Assembly (NCBI RefSeq): GCF_010975035.1
Contig: NZ_JAAIUV010000024.1
Location: 1 to 47,064 of the forward strand
Source of the DNA: Neobacillus thermocopriae
GTDB lineage: Bacteria > Bacillota > Bacilli > Bacillales > Cytobacillaceae
Length of the DNA stretch: 47,064 bases
Reading direction: 5' to 3'
Of this stretch, positions 8,325 to 16,924 are shown piece after piece. The position numbers and the translations under genes were made by a program. The notes under the pieces were generated by a model. That model saw only the letters and a program-made list of their open reading frames with translations, ran no database searches and had not been told where the DNA came from. How positions within the stretch are numbered: the first letter of the stretch is position 1; each line of letters begins with the position of its first letter.

Positions 8325-9439
8325 GATGGAAAGAGCAATTATTAAAACTGACTCCATATCAGCCTGGGAAATCAATTGAGCAAGTTAAAAAGCAATACCA
8401 GCTTGAGAAGATCGTAAAACTTGCTTCCAATGAAAATCCTTTTGGATGCTCCGAAATGGTGAAATCAGCACTCCGTTTTCATACTGAGAGTTTGGCTATT
8501 TATCCGAACGGAAATGCAGCCAATTTAAGAGAGGAATTGGCAAAATTTTTACAAGTTGATGAAGAAGAAATCATTTTTGGGAATGGTTCCGACAATTTGA
8601 TTCAAATGATTTCAAGGGCACTTCTCCATCCGAATGCTAGTACAGTTATGTCAACAAATACCTTCTCACAATATAAGCATAATGCAATATTAGAGGGAGC
8701 TATAATAAAGGAAGTCCCTGATAAAAATGGTGAACATGATTTGGACTCCATGCTAGCAGCCATCGATGAAAAGACAAATGTTATTTGGGTGTGTAGTCCA
8801 AACAATCCGACTGGTACCTACATACCAGAAAGCAAATTAGTTGCCTTTCTTGATCAAGTTCCAGAACATATTTTAGTCGTACTTGATGAGGCATATTATG
8901 AATATGTAATTGCAGATGATTACTATGATTCTATTAAGCTAACCCGAAAATATAGAAATTTAATAGTTTTACGCACCTTCTCAAAAATTTATGGACTGGC
9001 TGCGTTACGAGTTGGATATGGAGTAGCCCAAAAGGAAATTATTAAGGCGCTTGAGCCAGCAAGAGAGCCGTTTAATGTTAACACTGTGGCTCAGATAGCA
9101 GCTGCCGCAGCTATAGCGGATCAAAAATTTGTAGAAGAATGTAAGAAAAAGAATAGACAAGGGCTGAATCAATTCTATCAATTTTGTAAACAAAACGATC
9201 TTCGTTATTTTCCGTCGCAAACAAATTTCATCTTAATTGATTTTAAAGTGGAAAGTGAAAAGGTATTTCAATTTTTATTGGAGAGGGGATTCATTGTTCG
9301 ATCTGGAAATGCTTTAGGGTTTCCGACAGCGGTCAGAATTACAGTAGGATCCAAGGAGCAAAATGAGGGAGTGATCAAAGCTCTTGAAGAGTTCCTTGCT
9401 GAAAAAAAATCAGAAGTGCATACAATATTGGGGGAATAA
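8321..9439 (+). CDS. hisC: Histidinol-phosphate / aromatic aminotransferase
   Basis: This PLP-dependent class I/II aminotransferase acts on histidinol phosphate and, in B. subtilis, also on the aromatic keto acids made by this operon. The 372-residue protein has ASNENPFG, the CSPNNPTGT loop, Asp189 in VVLDEAYYEY, the PLP lysine Lys222 in RTFSKIYGLAALRVGYG, and Arg230. The ATG at 8321 overlaps aroH by four bases, and the stop overlaps tyrA by one base. Lying directly between aroH and tyrA fits the transamination of prephenate, phenylpyruvate and hydroxyphenylpyruvate. Confidence 0.95.
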   Translation: MRWKEQLLKLTPYQPGKSIEQVKKQYQLEKIVKLASNENPFGCSEMVKSALRFHTESLAIYPNGNAANLREELAKFLQVDEEEIIFGNGSDNLIQMISRALLHPNASTVMSTNTFSQYKHNAILEGAIIKEVPDKNGEHDLDSMLAAIDEKTNVIWVCSPNNPTGTYIPESKLVAFLDQVPEHILVVLDEAYYEYVIADDYYDSIKLTRKYRNLIVLRTFSKIYGLAALRVGYGVAQKEIIKALEPAREPFNVNTVAQIAAAAAIADQKFVEECKKKNRQGLNQFYQFCKQNDLRYFPSQTNFILIDFKVESEKVFQFLLERGFIVRSGNALGFPTAVRITVGSKEQNEGVIKALEEFLAEKKSEVHTILGE

Positions 9440-10548
9440 TGTTGAAAGGCCGGGTTTTTGTCATTGGTTTAGGATTAATTGGGGGATCGCTTGCCCTTTG
9501 TATAAAAAAAGAGCATCCTGAGGCGGAAATTATTGGGTTTGATATTAATAGGGAACAAGCTCGGCTTGCAAAAATGTTAGGAGTTATTGATGAAATAGCT
9601 GAAAATATTCCGGATGGAGCCCAGGAGTCTGATCTTATCATTATATCAGCGCCTGTGAACGATACAAAATCTATTATTCAAGCCTTATCAAAGCTGACAT
9701 TAAAGCCTGATGTATTGATTACGGATACCGGCAGCACAAAACAGAAAATTGTCGAAATGGCAACAAAATTAAAGGAGCGGGGAATCACGTTTATTGGAGG
9801 ACATCCAATGGCAGGTTCTCATAAAAGTGGCGTTTCAGCTGCCAAAGAAATCTTATTTGAAAATGCTTTTTATTTGTTAACACCTGAAGATCATATAACA
9901 TCCGAGAAAATTGAACTTCTAAAAGCCTGGTTAATTGGGACAAAAGCAAAGTTCTTAACTATTTCTCCTCAAGAACATGATTATTTAACGGGAGTTATCA
10001 GTCATTTCCCTCATATTATAGCTGCCTCTATTGTACGGCAAACAGAAAGATTAAGCGGTAATGAAAATATAATTCCTCGCCTGGCAGCTGGAGGGTTCAG
10101 AGATATTACCCGTATTGCCTCAAGCAGTCCGCAAATGTGGAAGGATATTTTAATGCATAACCGTGAGAATTTAATAAAATTATTAAATCAGTGGCAGGAA
10201 GAAATGAATTTTGTTAAAGAATTACTAGAAGAAGGAAATGAAAAAGGGATATTGGAATATTTTTCTCAAGCCAAACAGTTTCGGGACGGATTACCTACAA
10301 AAGAAAAAGGGGCCATACCTGCATTTTACGACTTATTTGTCGATATTCCGGATTACCCTGGGGTTGTTTCCGAAATTACAGGATATTTGGCAATGGAGAA
10401 AATTAGTATTACCAATATTCGAATCCTTGAAACAAGAGAGGATATTCATGGAGTACTTGTTATAAGTTTCCAAACGGATGAAGATCGTCAGCGTGCAGAA
10501 AAATGTATTCTAACTTATACAAATTATACAACCTCAATCGGTTATTAA
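9439..10548 (+). CDS. tyrA: Prephenate dehydrogenase
   Basis: It oxidatively decarboxylates prephenate to 4-hydroxyphenylpyruvate for tyrosine synthesis. The 369-residue protein has an N-terminal Rossmann fold ([16 protein letters not shown], then GFDINREQA), the [12 protein letters not shown] catalytic segment, [10 protein letters not shown], and a C-terminal ACT domain from about residue 297 ([20 protein letters not shown]), which in this family senses tyrosine. ATG 9439 overlaps the hisC stop by one base. No chorismate mutase domain is fused, which agrees with a separate aroH. Confidence 0.96.
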   Translation: MLKGRVFVIGLGLIGGSLALCIKKEHPEAEIIGFDINREQARLAKMLGVIDEIAENIPDGAQESDLIIISAPVNDTKSIIQALSKLTLKPDVLITDTGSTKQKIVEMATKLKERGITFIGGHPMAGSHKSGVSAAKEILFENAFYLLTPEDHITSEKIELLKAWLIGTKAKFLTISPQEHDYLTGVISHFPHIIAASIVRQTERLSGNENIIPRLAAGGFRDITRIASSSPQMWKDILMHNRENLIKLLNQWQEEMNFVKELLEEGNEKGILEYFSQAKQFRDGLPTKEKGAIPAFYDLFVDIPDYPGVVSEITGYLAMEKISITNIRILETREDIHGVLVISFQTDEDRQRAEKCILTYTNYTTSIGY

Positions 10549-10574
10549 AGATAAATAGCAAAAGGTGGAAAGTA

Positions 10575-11861
10575 ATGGGATCATTAAAACTTAAGTCAAA
10601 TGCCAGTAATTTGACAGGAGAAATAAAAATTCCTGGTGATAAATCGATTTCACATCGTTCTGTTATGTTTGGTTCAATTGCTCATGGTGAAACGGTTGTT
10701 ACTAATTTTTTGCCTGGTGATGATTGTTTAAGCACTATTTCCTGTTTCAGAAAAATGGGTGTGAGAATCGAAGAAGAGGATGGTATAGTAAGGGTTTTTG
10801 GTAATGGTATAGAAGGATTGTCAGAGCCAACTGAACTGTTAGATGTAGGAAATTCAGGAACAACGATTCGTTTATTGATGGGGATTTTAGCTGGTAGGCC
10901 ATTTTTTTCAACACTTGCAGGAGATGAGTCCATAGCTAAAAGACCAATGACGAGGGTAACTGAACCATTATCGAAAATGGGAGCGAAGATTGATGGTCGA
11001 AAAAATGGGGCATTTACCCCCATTTCAATTCGTGGTGGAAAATTAAATTCAATTCGTTATCAACTCCCTGTTGCAAGTGCACAGGTTAAGTCAGCTATAC
11101 TTTTGGCAGGTCTACAAGCAGAAGGGGAAACAACAGTAATTGAGCCTGCCAGCACAAGGGACCATACTGAACGCATGATTCGCCAATTTGGTGGTGAGAT
11201 CCATAGGAACGGCCAAGAAATAACCGTGGTAGGTGGTCAAAAGCTAACGGGTGTCCATGTACATGTTCCAGGAGATATTTCCTCTGCTGCTTTCTTTTTA
11301 GTTGCAGGTGCCATTGTCCCAGAAAGTGAAATTGTGTTAAAAGATGTTGGTTTAAATCCGACTAGAACTGGTATTATTGAAGTCTTAAAAAATATGGGTG
11401 CAAATTTGGAAATCATTCAAAATGAAAATAGTTCAGTTGAACCTTCAGGTGACCTTATCATTAAAACTTCAAGTCTCAAGGGCACAGTTATTGAAGGAGA
11501 TTTAATTCCTAAATTAATTGATGAAATTCCGATCATCGCGCTAATGGCTACACAGGCAGAAGGAGTAACCATTATTAAAGATGCTGAAGAATTGAAAGTA
11601 AAGGAAACTAATCGAATTGATACAGTTGTAAATGAATTAAAAAAACTGGGAGCTGTTATTGAGGCAACTGAAGATGGAATGATTATCCATGGAAAAACAA
11701 GACTTAAAGGTGGCATTGTTTCTAGTCACGGAGATCATCGTATTGGCATGATGCTTGCCATTGCTGCCCTATTATGTTATGAGGATGTTATTTTGGAAAA
11801 ACCGGAATCTATCTCTGTATCCTATCCAAACTTTTTCACACACTTAAATAGCCTACTATGA
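10575..11861 (+). CDS. aroE: EPSP synthase (3-phosphoshikimate 1-carboxyvinyltransferase), class II type
   Basis: It joins phosphoenolpyruvate to shikimate 3-phosphate (aroE in B. subtilis nomenclature, aroA in E. coli). The 428-residue product equals the B. subtilis length. It shows GDKSISHRS with Lys22, [37 protein letters not shown] and NPTRTG. SAQxK, RxHxE and NxTR are motifs described for the class II, glyphosate-tolerant group, so this enzyme is likely of that class. ATG 10575 follows AAAGGTGGA; an in-frame extension of 24 codons upstream overlaps tyrA and is rejected. It is the last gene of the aro operon. Confidence 0.97.
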   Translation: MGSLKLKSNASNLTGEIKIPGDKSISHRSVMFGSIAHGETVVTNFLPGDDCLSTISCFRKMGVRIEEEDGIVRVFGNGIEGLSEPTELLDVGNSGTTIRLLMGILAGRPFFSTLAGDESIAKRPMTRVTEPLSKMGAKIDGRKNGAFTPISIRGGKLNSIRYQLPVASAQVKSAILLAGLQAEGETTVIEPASTRDHTERMIRQFGGEIHRNGQEITVVGGQKLTGVHVHVPGDISSAAFFLVAGAIVPESEIVLKDVGLNPTRTGIIEVLKNMGANLEIIQNENSSVEPSGDLIIKTSSLKGTVIEGDLIPKLIDEIPIIALMATQAEGVTIIKDAEELKVKETNRIDTVVNELKKLGAVIEATEDGMIIHGKTRLKGGIVSSHGDHRIGMMLAIAALLCYEDVILEKPESISVSYPNFFTHLNSLL

Positions 11862-11862
11862 T

Positions 11863-11890
11863 AAAAGCTGCATTTTGCAGCTTTTCCTTT
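11863..11890 (+). terminator. Terminator of the aro operon
   Basis: The stem AAAAGCTGCA / TGCAGCTTTT begins two bases after the aroE stop and is followed by CCTTTTCC. It has a short loop. Confidence 0.75.
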
Positions 11891-11955
11891 TCCTTAAGTC
11901 ATAGTTTCGAAATATGCTGCATAGCTTGTCATAAAGAGAGGAAAAGGGTGGTTGG

Positions 11956-12855
11956 ATGGCTTATATTATTGAAAATGCCAATATTCTAAAAAATAACAAA
12001 ATTATTTTACGTTCATTTTTAATTGATAATAACAGAATTACAACCATACACAACCGCTCCGAAAATTATCAATTTATAAGAATGAATTTTGAACAGTTTA
12101 TTATGACACCGACGTTTGTTGTTTTACACTCTAACATTCCTTCAACAAATACTTTTCAAGAAATGAAACAATTTATGATTGAGAATTTTTTACGAAAGGG
12201 AAGCACCACGTTATTAACTTATATCAAAGTTATCTATGAAGATGAATTAGCTGCTAAATTGAAAGAGTTTAAAATGAAGCTAAACAGTAGCCCGGTGGAT
12301 ATTATGATAGGAGTAAGAATTCCAATAAGGCTTGTCACACCATCGTTTATTAGAAAATGTAAAAAAGAAAAAATACCTGCTATTTTTGTGGAGCTTTCAG
12401 GACAGGATGAGTTGGAAGCGGTTCCATGGGGCTGGATTAAGGATGCTTTGTTTCCATATAATTGTCCACTTATACCAGTGATATCTTCTTTGCAAAAGAA
12501 GGAGCGAAAAACCGTATTGTTGAAATGGAAAGAGACGGTGATAAAGGAAAAAATTCCAGCCATTTATGAGGAGTTAAAGGAAAATGAGCCATTGCCTGTA
12601 AAAGTCCTCAATCAAATTGGGTTGTACCCTCATAAAGGTAGTCTATTAAACGGGACAGAGTTAAGCTACAACTTATATTTTCAATCAAGGGAAATCAAGA
12701 ATGTTGATGAACAGACTTTATTTCATTATCATGGTGATAGACTTGCCGTTACAGTACACAGGGGTAAAATAGTCCGCGCCGGATCAAAAGTAATTTTTAT
12801 GCCAGGATATGGGGAATTTGTTGAGGTTAGGAAACCATCATTTTTTTCATTATAA
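11956..12855 (+). CDS. Degenerate amidohydrolase-like protein of unknown function
   Basis: A 299-residue protein without a named B. subtilis counterpart at this position. Its outline follows metal-dependent amidohydrolases: an N-terminal strand set (AYIIENANILKNNKIILRS, then IDNNRITTIHN); a TPTFVVLHSNI segment (51-61) where true enzymes have PGxIDxHxHG; GSTTLLTY near residue 82; and a C-terminal IGLYPHKGSLLNGTELSY segment resembling the return to the small domain. Of the metal-binding HxH only His58 remains and the second position is Asn60, so hydrolase activity is unlikely. The ATG at 11956 lies behind AAGGGTGG. It sits between aroE and ypiA after a terminator. The fold assignment is inference from spacing and residue pattern. 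Confidence 0.7.
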   Translation: MAYIIENANILKNNKIILRSFLIDNNRITTIHNRSENYQFIRMNFEQFIMTPTFVVLHSNIPSTNTFQEMKQFMIENFLRKGSTTLLTYIKVIYEDELAAKLKEFKMKLNSSPVDIMIGVRIPIRLVTPSFIRKCKKEKIPAIFVELSGQDELEAVPWGWIKDALFPYNCPLIPVISSLQKKERKTVLLKWKETVIKEKIPAIYEELKENEPLPVKVLNQIGLYPHKGSLLNGTELSYNLYFQSREIKNVDEQTLFHYHGDRLAVTVHRGKIVRAGSKVIFMPGYGEFVEVRKPSFFSL

Positions 12856-12884
12856 TTTAATTACTTTTTACGAGGTATTAGTCA

Positions 12885-14150
12885 ATGGAACGAATTACTA
12901 AAATCATACGTATGCTTGAAAACGGCCAACATAAAGAGGCCTTAACTGAATATAATATGATATTAAAAAAAGGCTCCCATGAGGAAAAATTCCTTCTAGG
13001 AGAAGAATTGTTTCACTACGGATTTTTAGATGAGGCAAAAGCGCTTATCGAAAGCTTGCTTAAAATCTACCCTGAAGAGGGAGAACTACTTGCATTGTTA
13101 GGTGAAATTTTAATTGAATCAGGTGAGGAAGAAGAGGCTATACTTGTTTTAGAAAAAATTTCAGAACAAGATGCTTTTTATGGCCAATCATTACTATTGC
13201 TGGCTGATCTTTATCAAATTCAAGGTTTGTATGAAGTAGCTGAGAGAAAGTTATTGACAGCAAGGGAAATACTTCCGGATGAACCTGTAATTGAGTTTGC
13301 TTTAGGTGAACTTTATAGCCAACAAGGAGAAATAAAAAAAGCAATGCAGGCTTATGAAGTTGTATTAAAGGAAACGGATGAAATAGCTGGAGTCAATATT
13401 AACGGCCGTATTGCTGATTTGTTAAGTTCTTCGGGGGCTTTTGAAGAGGCATTAATTTATTATGATAAGTCACTTGAAGAGAAATTAGAGATTAATACTC
13501 TTTTCGGTTATGCATTTACAGCACTTCAAGCAGGATATAATCGTACAGCTATTGAAAAATTTAATGAATTAAAAGAGCTAGATCCGGAATATCATTCACT
13601 TTATTTACATTTGGCTAAAGCCTATGAGCAAGAAGAAGAACTAGAAAACAGTTTGAATACAATCAGGGAAGGAATTCAGCAAGACGATTTTAATAAGGAA
13701 TTATTCTATTTTGGCGGTAAAATTGCTATCAAACTTGGAAAGCCGAAGGAAGCGGAACAGTATTTACGTCAATCACTTGTGTTGGACCCAGGTTTTGCTG
13801 AAGCGGCTCTCACGTTAAATAAGCTTTTGCTTCACCAAGAAAGATATGAAGACGTACTTGATTTGGTTTCTGAGCTAGATATTTTAGAGGATGAAGAGCC
13901 ACAACTTTTATGGGACTTGGCACTATCTCTTCAAAATCTAGAGCGATATTCGGAAGCATTAGACAAATACGAAAGTGCATATACTTTCTTTAAGAATAAT
14001 GAGAACTTTTTACATGATTATGGATATTTTTTGATTGAAGAAGGAAAAAATGACCTTGCTGCCGAAATGTTTAAAAAACTGCTAAAGATTGACCCAACAA
14101 ATAGTGAGTACATGGATTTAGTAGAACGTCTTACAGACTTAAATGCATAA
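12885..14150 (+). CDS. ypiA: TPR-repeat protein YpiA
   Basis: A 421-residue soluble protein built almost entirely of tetratricopeptide repeats, the same size as B. subtilis YpiA. Repeated helix pairs of the form A-L-x(4)-LxxxPx(6)-A are visible from residue 10 (HKEALTEYN) to the end (KNDLAAEMFKKLLKIDPTNSEY). TPR proteins act as docking scaffolds; no catalytic motif is seen. The ATG at 12885 follows CGAGGT. It is 33 bases upstream of ypiB/reoY, as in B. subtilis, so the two are likely cotranscribed. Confidence 0.92.
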   Translation: MERITKIIRMLENGQHKEALTEYNMILKKGSHEEKFLLGEELFHYGFLDEAKALIESLLKIYPEEGELLALLGEILIESGEEEEAILVLEKISEQDAFYGQSLLLLADLYQIQGLYEVAERKLLTAREILPDEPVIEFALGELYSQQGEIKKAMQAYEVVLKETDEIAGVNINGRIADLLSSSGAFEEALIYYDKSLEEKLEINTLFGYAFTALQAGYNRTAIEKFNELKELDPEYHSLYLHLAKAYEQEEELENSLNTIREGIQQDDFNKELFYFGGKIAIKLGKPKEAEQYLRQSLVLDPGFAEAALTLNKLLLHQERYEDVLDLVSELDILEDEEPQLLWDLALSLQNLERYSEALDKYESAYTFFKNNENFLHDYGYFLIEEGKNDLAAEMFKKLLKIDPTNSEYMDLVERLTDLNA

Positions 14151-14183
14151 TAAAAGCTGAATACGCAGAGGAGGGAAAAGACC

Positions 14184-14744
14184 ATGACAACCCCTGTTTC
14201 TGTCAACGAGAAGAAAGATTTTATTCGCTGGTTTCTAAATCATTACCAATTAAAAAGAAGAGAATGTGTTTGGATTCTAAATTATCTAATGAGCCATGAC
14301 CAACTAATGGAAAAAGTTCATTTTGTTGAGCAGGCTCAGTATTGTCCAAGAGGATTAATTATGTCTACACATTGTGTCGATAAAGTACCGTTTCGGTTTT
14401 ATAAAGAGAATGTAATGACGACTGATGCGGAGAAATCTTTTCATGATATTCGTCTAAATCGTGATGAAGACATTTTTATTCAGCTTAATTTTCATGCATC
14501 CCATCAAGCACATCAATATGTTGCAGTTTTAGAAGAGAATCCATACGTCCCAAAACATTTGCAAGTAAATGAGAAAGATTCAATTATTGCAGAACAGTTG
14601 CTGCAAAGCAGTATTGAGCGTTTTCAGCGTGAGAAGCTTCTTCAAATGATTGATGAGGCTCTTGATAATAATGACCGAAAAGCATTTGCCATTTTAACAG
14701 AAAAGTTAAATAATCTTCCTCAATCAGAGCAAAAAGGAAGCTAG
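14184..14744 (+). CDS. reoY: ReoY / YpiB, UPF0302 family
   Basis: A 186-residue protein of the YpiB (UPF0302) family. Its Listeria monocytogenes homologue ReoY is known to act with ReoM, the kinase PrkA and the ClpCP protease to control degradation of MurA, the first enzyme of peptidoglycan synthesis. Recognisable parts are [39 protein letters not shown], and a C-terminal [21 protein letters not shown] helix pair. The ATG at 14184 follows GAGGAGGG. A terminator overlaps the stop codon. The role here is transferred from Listeria. Confidence 0.92.
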   Translation: MTTPVSVNEKKDFIRWFLNHYQLKRRECVWILNYLMSHDQLMEKVHFVEQAQYCPRGLIMSTHCVDKVPFRFYKENVMTTDAEKSFHDIRLNRDEDIFIQLNFHASHQAHQYVAVLEENPYVPKHLQVNEKDSIIAEQLLQSSIERFQREKLLQMIDEALDNNDRKAFAILTEKLNNLPQSEQKGS

Positions 14745-14766
14745 CGATTAGCCAGCTTCCTTTTTT
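14731..14766 (+). terminator. Terminator overlapping the end of reoY
   Basis: AAAAAGGAAGCTAGC pairs with GCCAGCTTCCTTTTTT around a short loop. The left arm lies inside the last codons of reoY. Confidence 0.85.
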
Positions 14767-15071
14767 ATGATTTCATACATTTTTTGATTTCTGGAATAAT
14801 TAAGTGCTAAACCTTACAGCAGGTTGTGTTCGATATTCACTTTAAAATCGGTCAATATTGGATCGCCACCCGCACTTCGAATTTCCTTAATGGAACAAAG
14901 CAAGGATTCGAATTAGCCCAATCAACACTAGACTATAGCTTTTAGGATTACACTGTTGACTATAGTACTTGCCTTTTTGTATATTTCATGAAAAATTTTC
15001 AATTTATTCATCAGTAATAGGAAATAATGTTATTATAGGGGTAGTGAATTTTTAAAGGTTGGTGCAAAAGG
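14767..15071. other. Intergenic region before ypiF, with hairpin and direct repeat
   Basis: No gene is seen in these 305 bases. They hold an imperfect hairpin at 14876-14912 (TTCGAATTTCCTT against AAGGATTCGAA) and a direct repeat GACTATAG at 14931-14938 and 14958-14965. The second copy overlaps the -35 of the promoter at 14956-14985. The pattern suggests regulation of ypiF-qcrABC. Confidence 0.5.
14956..14985 (+). promoter_or_regulatory. Sigma-A-type promoter for ypiF
   Basis: TTGACT at 14956-14961 and TATATT at 14980-14985 are separated by 18 bases. The leader to ypiF would be about 80 bases. Confidence 0.6.
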
Positions 15072-15536
15072 ATGAAATGGATACCACAAGAGGTTGAAAC
15101 CTATCTAAGTGCAAAAGAATATGTAGATACTGCTCTTGTTCCATTATACTTTGTTTCTACGGGAGCAGAAATGAAGCAATCTGCAGAAGCTGCTGAGTTT
15201 ATTACATTACTTTCGAGCCATTTGGAAAGGCAATTCACTGGGAGAATCGTATTGTTCCCACCTTTTACCTATCTAATTAATGATGATAGTGAAAAAGTAT
15301 TAGATGATTTAAAAAATTGGGAGAATACCATTTTAAAGGCTGAATTTAAACATATTTTTTATTTGACTTCTGATATTAATTGGCGAACAAAAGAGGATAA
15401 GGTTTCAGGGTCAATTATTTGGGTTCCTTCCATTCCGCTTGAACAAATGAACGATTCGCAAAAATTAAAAATGATCGATAGTCAAGCTAAACAGCTATTA
15501 GCACTTTTTACAAATAAATGGAATGAAAAAAGGTAA
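15072..15536 (+). CDS. ypiF: YpiF family protein (DUF2487)
   Basis: A 154-residue protein of unknown function, recognised by its size, position directly before qcrABC, and sequence (MKWIPQEVETYLSAKEYVDT, ALVPLYFVSTG, FPPFTYL, GSIIWVPSIPLE). It has no signal peptide or membrane segment, so it is probably cytoplasmic. The ribosome site before ATG 15072 is weak (AAAGGTTGGTGC). Its constant linkage to qcr in Bacillus suggests a role in making or regulating the bc complex, but that is inference. Confidence 0.85.
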   Translation: MKWIPQEVETYLSAKEYVDTALVPLYFVSTGAEMKQSAEAAEFITLLSSHLERQFTGRIVLFPPFTYLINDDSEKVLDDLKNWENTILKAEFKHIFYLTSDINWRTKEDKVSGSIIWVPSIPLEQMNDSQKLKMIDSQAKQLLALFTNKWNEKR

Positions 15537-15574
15537 AACTATACATAATCTCTATTTTTAAAATAGTAATGATA

Positions 15575-15603
15575 TTGACCTTGTCTGAAGATTGATATAT
15601 CAT
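15575..15603 (+). promoter_or_regulatory. Sigma-A-type promoter for qcrABC with palindrome at -10
   Basis: TTGACC at 15575-15580 and TATCAT at 15598-15603 are 17 bases apart. A perfect 10-base palindrome, TGATATATCA at 15593-15602, overlaps the -10. The leader to qcrA is about 68 bases. Confidence 0.6.
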
Positions 15604-15677
15604 TGTTATGTCCTAGTTTTATAAGTGTTTATTTATTGTCCGCTGGACTTAACTTCATGAATAGAGGGGGGATAATC

Positions 15678-16184
15678 ATGAGTAAAGAGCGTGTTTCAAG
15701 ACGCCAATTTTTAAGCTACACACTAACAGGTGTTGGCGGTTTCATGGCTGCAGGGATGTTAATGCCAATGGTCAGATTTGCAGTTGATCCTGTATTAAAG
15801 GCTGATGCAGGCGGTGATTTCATTGCCACACCACAAAAAGTGGCGGATATTACTGAAGAGCCAATTCGTGTGGACTTTTCCTACAAACAAAAGGATGCCT
15901 GGTACGAGTCTGAAGTTACTGAAACTGCATGGGTTTATAGGGATGAGGCAGGTAAGATTGTAGCTTTATCACCGGTTTGTAAACATTTAGGATGTACGGT
16001 AAACTTTGGAGGGGACAAAGAGCATCCTGACCAATTCTTCTGTCCATGCCATTATGGCCGTTATACGAAGGATGGTACAAATGTTCCTGGAACGCCACCA
16101 TTGGCACCACTTGATGTATATCCATATAAGGAAAAAGATGGATTCCTTTATTTAGGAAAAGCTGAACCACGAAAGGAGGCGTAA
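15678..16184 (+). CDS. qcrA: Menaquinol:cytochrome c reductase Rieske iron-sulfur subunit
   Basis: This is the Rieske 2Fe-2S protein of the bc complex, which takes an electron from menaquinol at the outer face of the membrane. The 168-residue product has a twin-arginine signal-anchor (SRRQFL at 7-12 followed by a hydrophobic stretch to about 30), and the cluster ligands Cys101 and His103 in CKHLGC and Cys122 and His125 in CPCHYGRY; Cys106 and Cys124 form the usual disulfide. ATG 15678 follows GAGGGGGGAT; the 25-codon in-frame extension upstream is rejected. It is the first of qcrABC. Confidence 0.97.
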   Translation: MSKERVSRRQFLSYTLTGVGGFMAAGMLMPMVRFAVDPVLKADAGGDFIATPQKVADITEEPIRVDFSYKQKDAWYESEVTETAWVYRDEAGKIVALSPVCKHLGCTVNFGGDKEHPDQFFCPCHYGRYTKDGTNVPGTPPLAPLDVYPYKEKDGFLYLGKAEPRKEA

Positions 16185-16187
16185 TCA

Positions 16188-16862
16188 TTGTTAAACAAAA
16201 TTTACGATTGGGTAGATGAGCGTTTAGATATTACGCCTTTGTGGCGCGATATCGCTGATCATGAGGTTCCAGAGCATGTTAATCCGGCGCATCATTTTTC
16301 TGCGTTCGTTTATTGTTTTGGTGGGCTAACATTTTTTGTAACAGTTATTCAAATTCTTTCTGGTATGTTTTTAACCATGTACTATGTACCAGATATTAAA
16401 AATGCATGGGAATCTGTATTTTATCTTCAAAATGAAGTAGCATTTGGACAAATTGTCCGCGGAATGCATCACTGGGGTGCAAGTCTTGTTATTGTAATGA
16501 TGTTCTTACATACATTACGCGTATTTTTCCAAGGTGCTTATAAAAAGCCTCGTGAATTAAACTGGATTGTCGGAGTACTAATTTTCTTCGTCATGCTTGG
16601 ATTAGGTTTAACAGGCTATCTATTGCCTTGGGATATGAAAGCGCTGTTTGCTACAAAAGTTACTCTTCAAATTGTGGAGTCAGTACCACTTATTGGACCA
16701 TATTTGAAAATATTAATGGCCGGTCATGAATCAATTGTCGGTGCTCAAACATTATCTCGTTTCTTTGCAATTCATGTATTTTTCTTACCAGCAGCATTGA
16801 TGGGATTAATGGCAGCACACTTTATTATGATTCGTAGACAAGGTATTTCCGGACCTCTATGA
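16188..16862 (+). CDS. qcrB: Menaquinol:cytochrome c reductase cytochrome b subunit
   Basis: This cytochrome b6-type subunit oxidises menaquinol. The 224-residue product has four membrane segments: YCFGGLTFFVTVIQIL, the GMHHWGASLVIVMMFLHTLRVF helix with heme-ligand His residues, WIVGVLIFFVMLGLGLTGYL, and the C-terminal helix FFAIHVFFLPAALMGLMAAHF with the second pair of His ligands. The start is TTG 16188, supported by the near-perfect AAAGGAGGCG ribosome site at 16172-16181 and by the family N-terminus. It follows qcrA by three bases. Confidence 0.96.
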   Translation: MLNKIYDWVDERLDITPLWRDIADHEVPEHVNPAHHFSAFVYCFGGLTFFVTVIQILSGMFLTMYYVPDIKNAWESVFYLQNEVAFGQIVRGMHHWGASLVIVMMFLHTLRVFFQGAYKKPRELNWIVGVLIFFVMLGLGLTGYLLPWDMKALFATKVTLQIVESVPLIGPYLKILMAGHESIVGAQTLSRFFAIHVFFLPAALMGLMAAHFIMIRRQGISGPL

Positions 16863-16924
16863 TATGAAATGAAACCGGATAGCGTAAGTTACTATCTCTA
16901 CGGAAAAAGGAGGGGGATTGCTCG

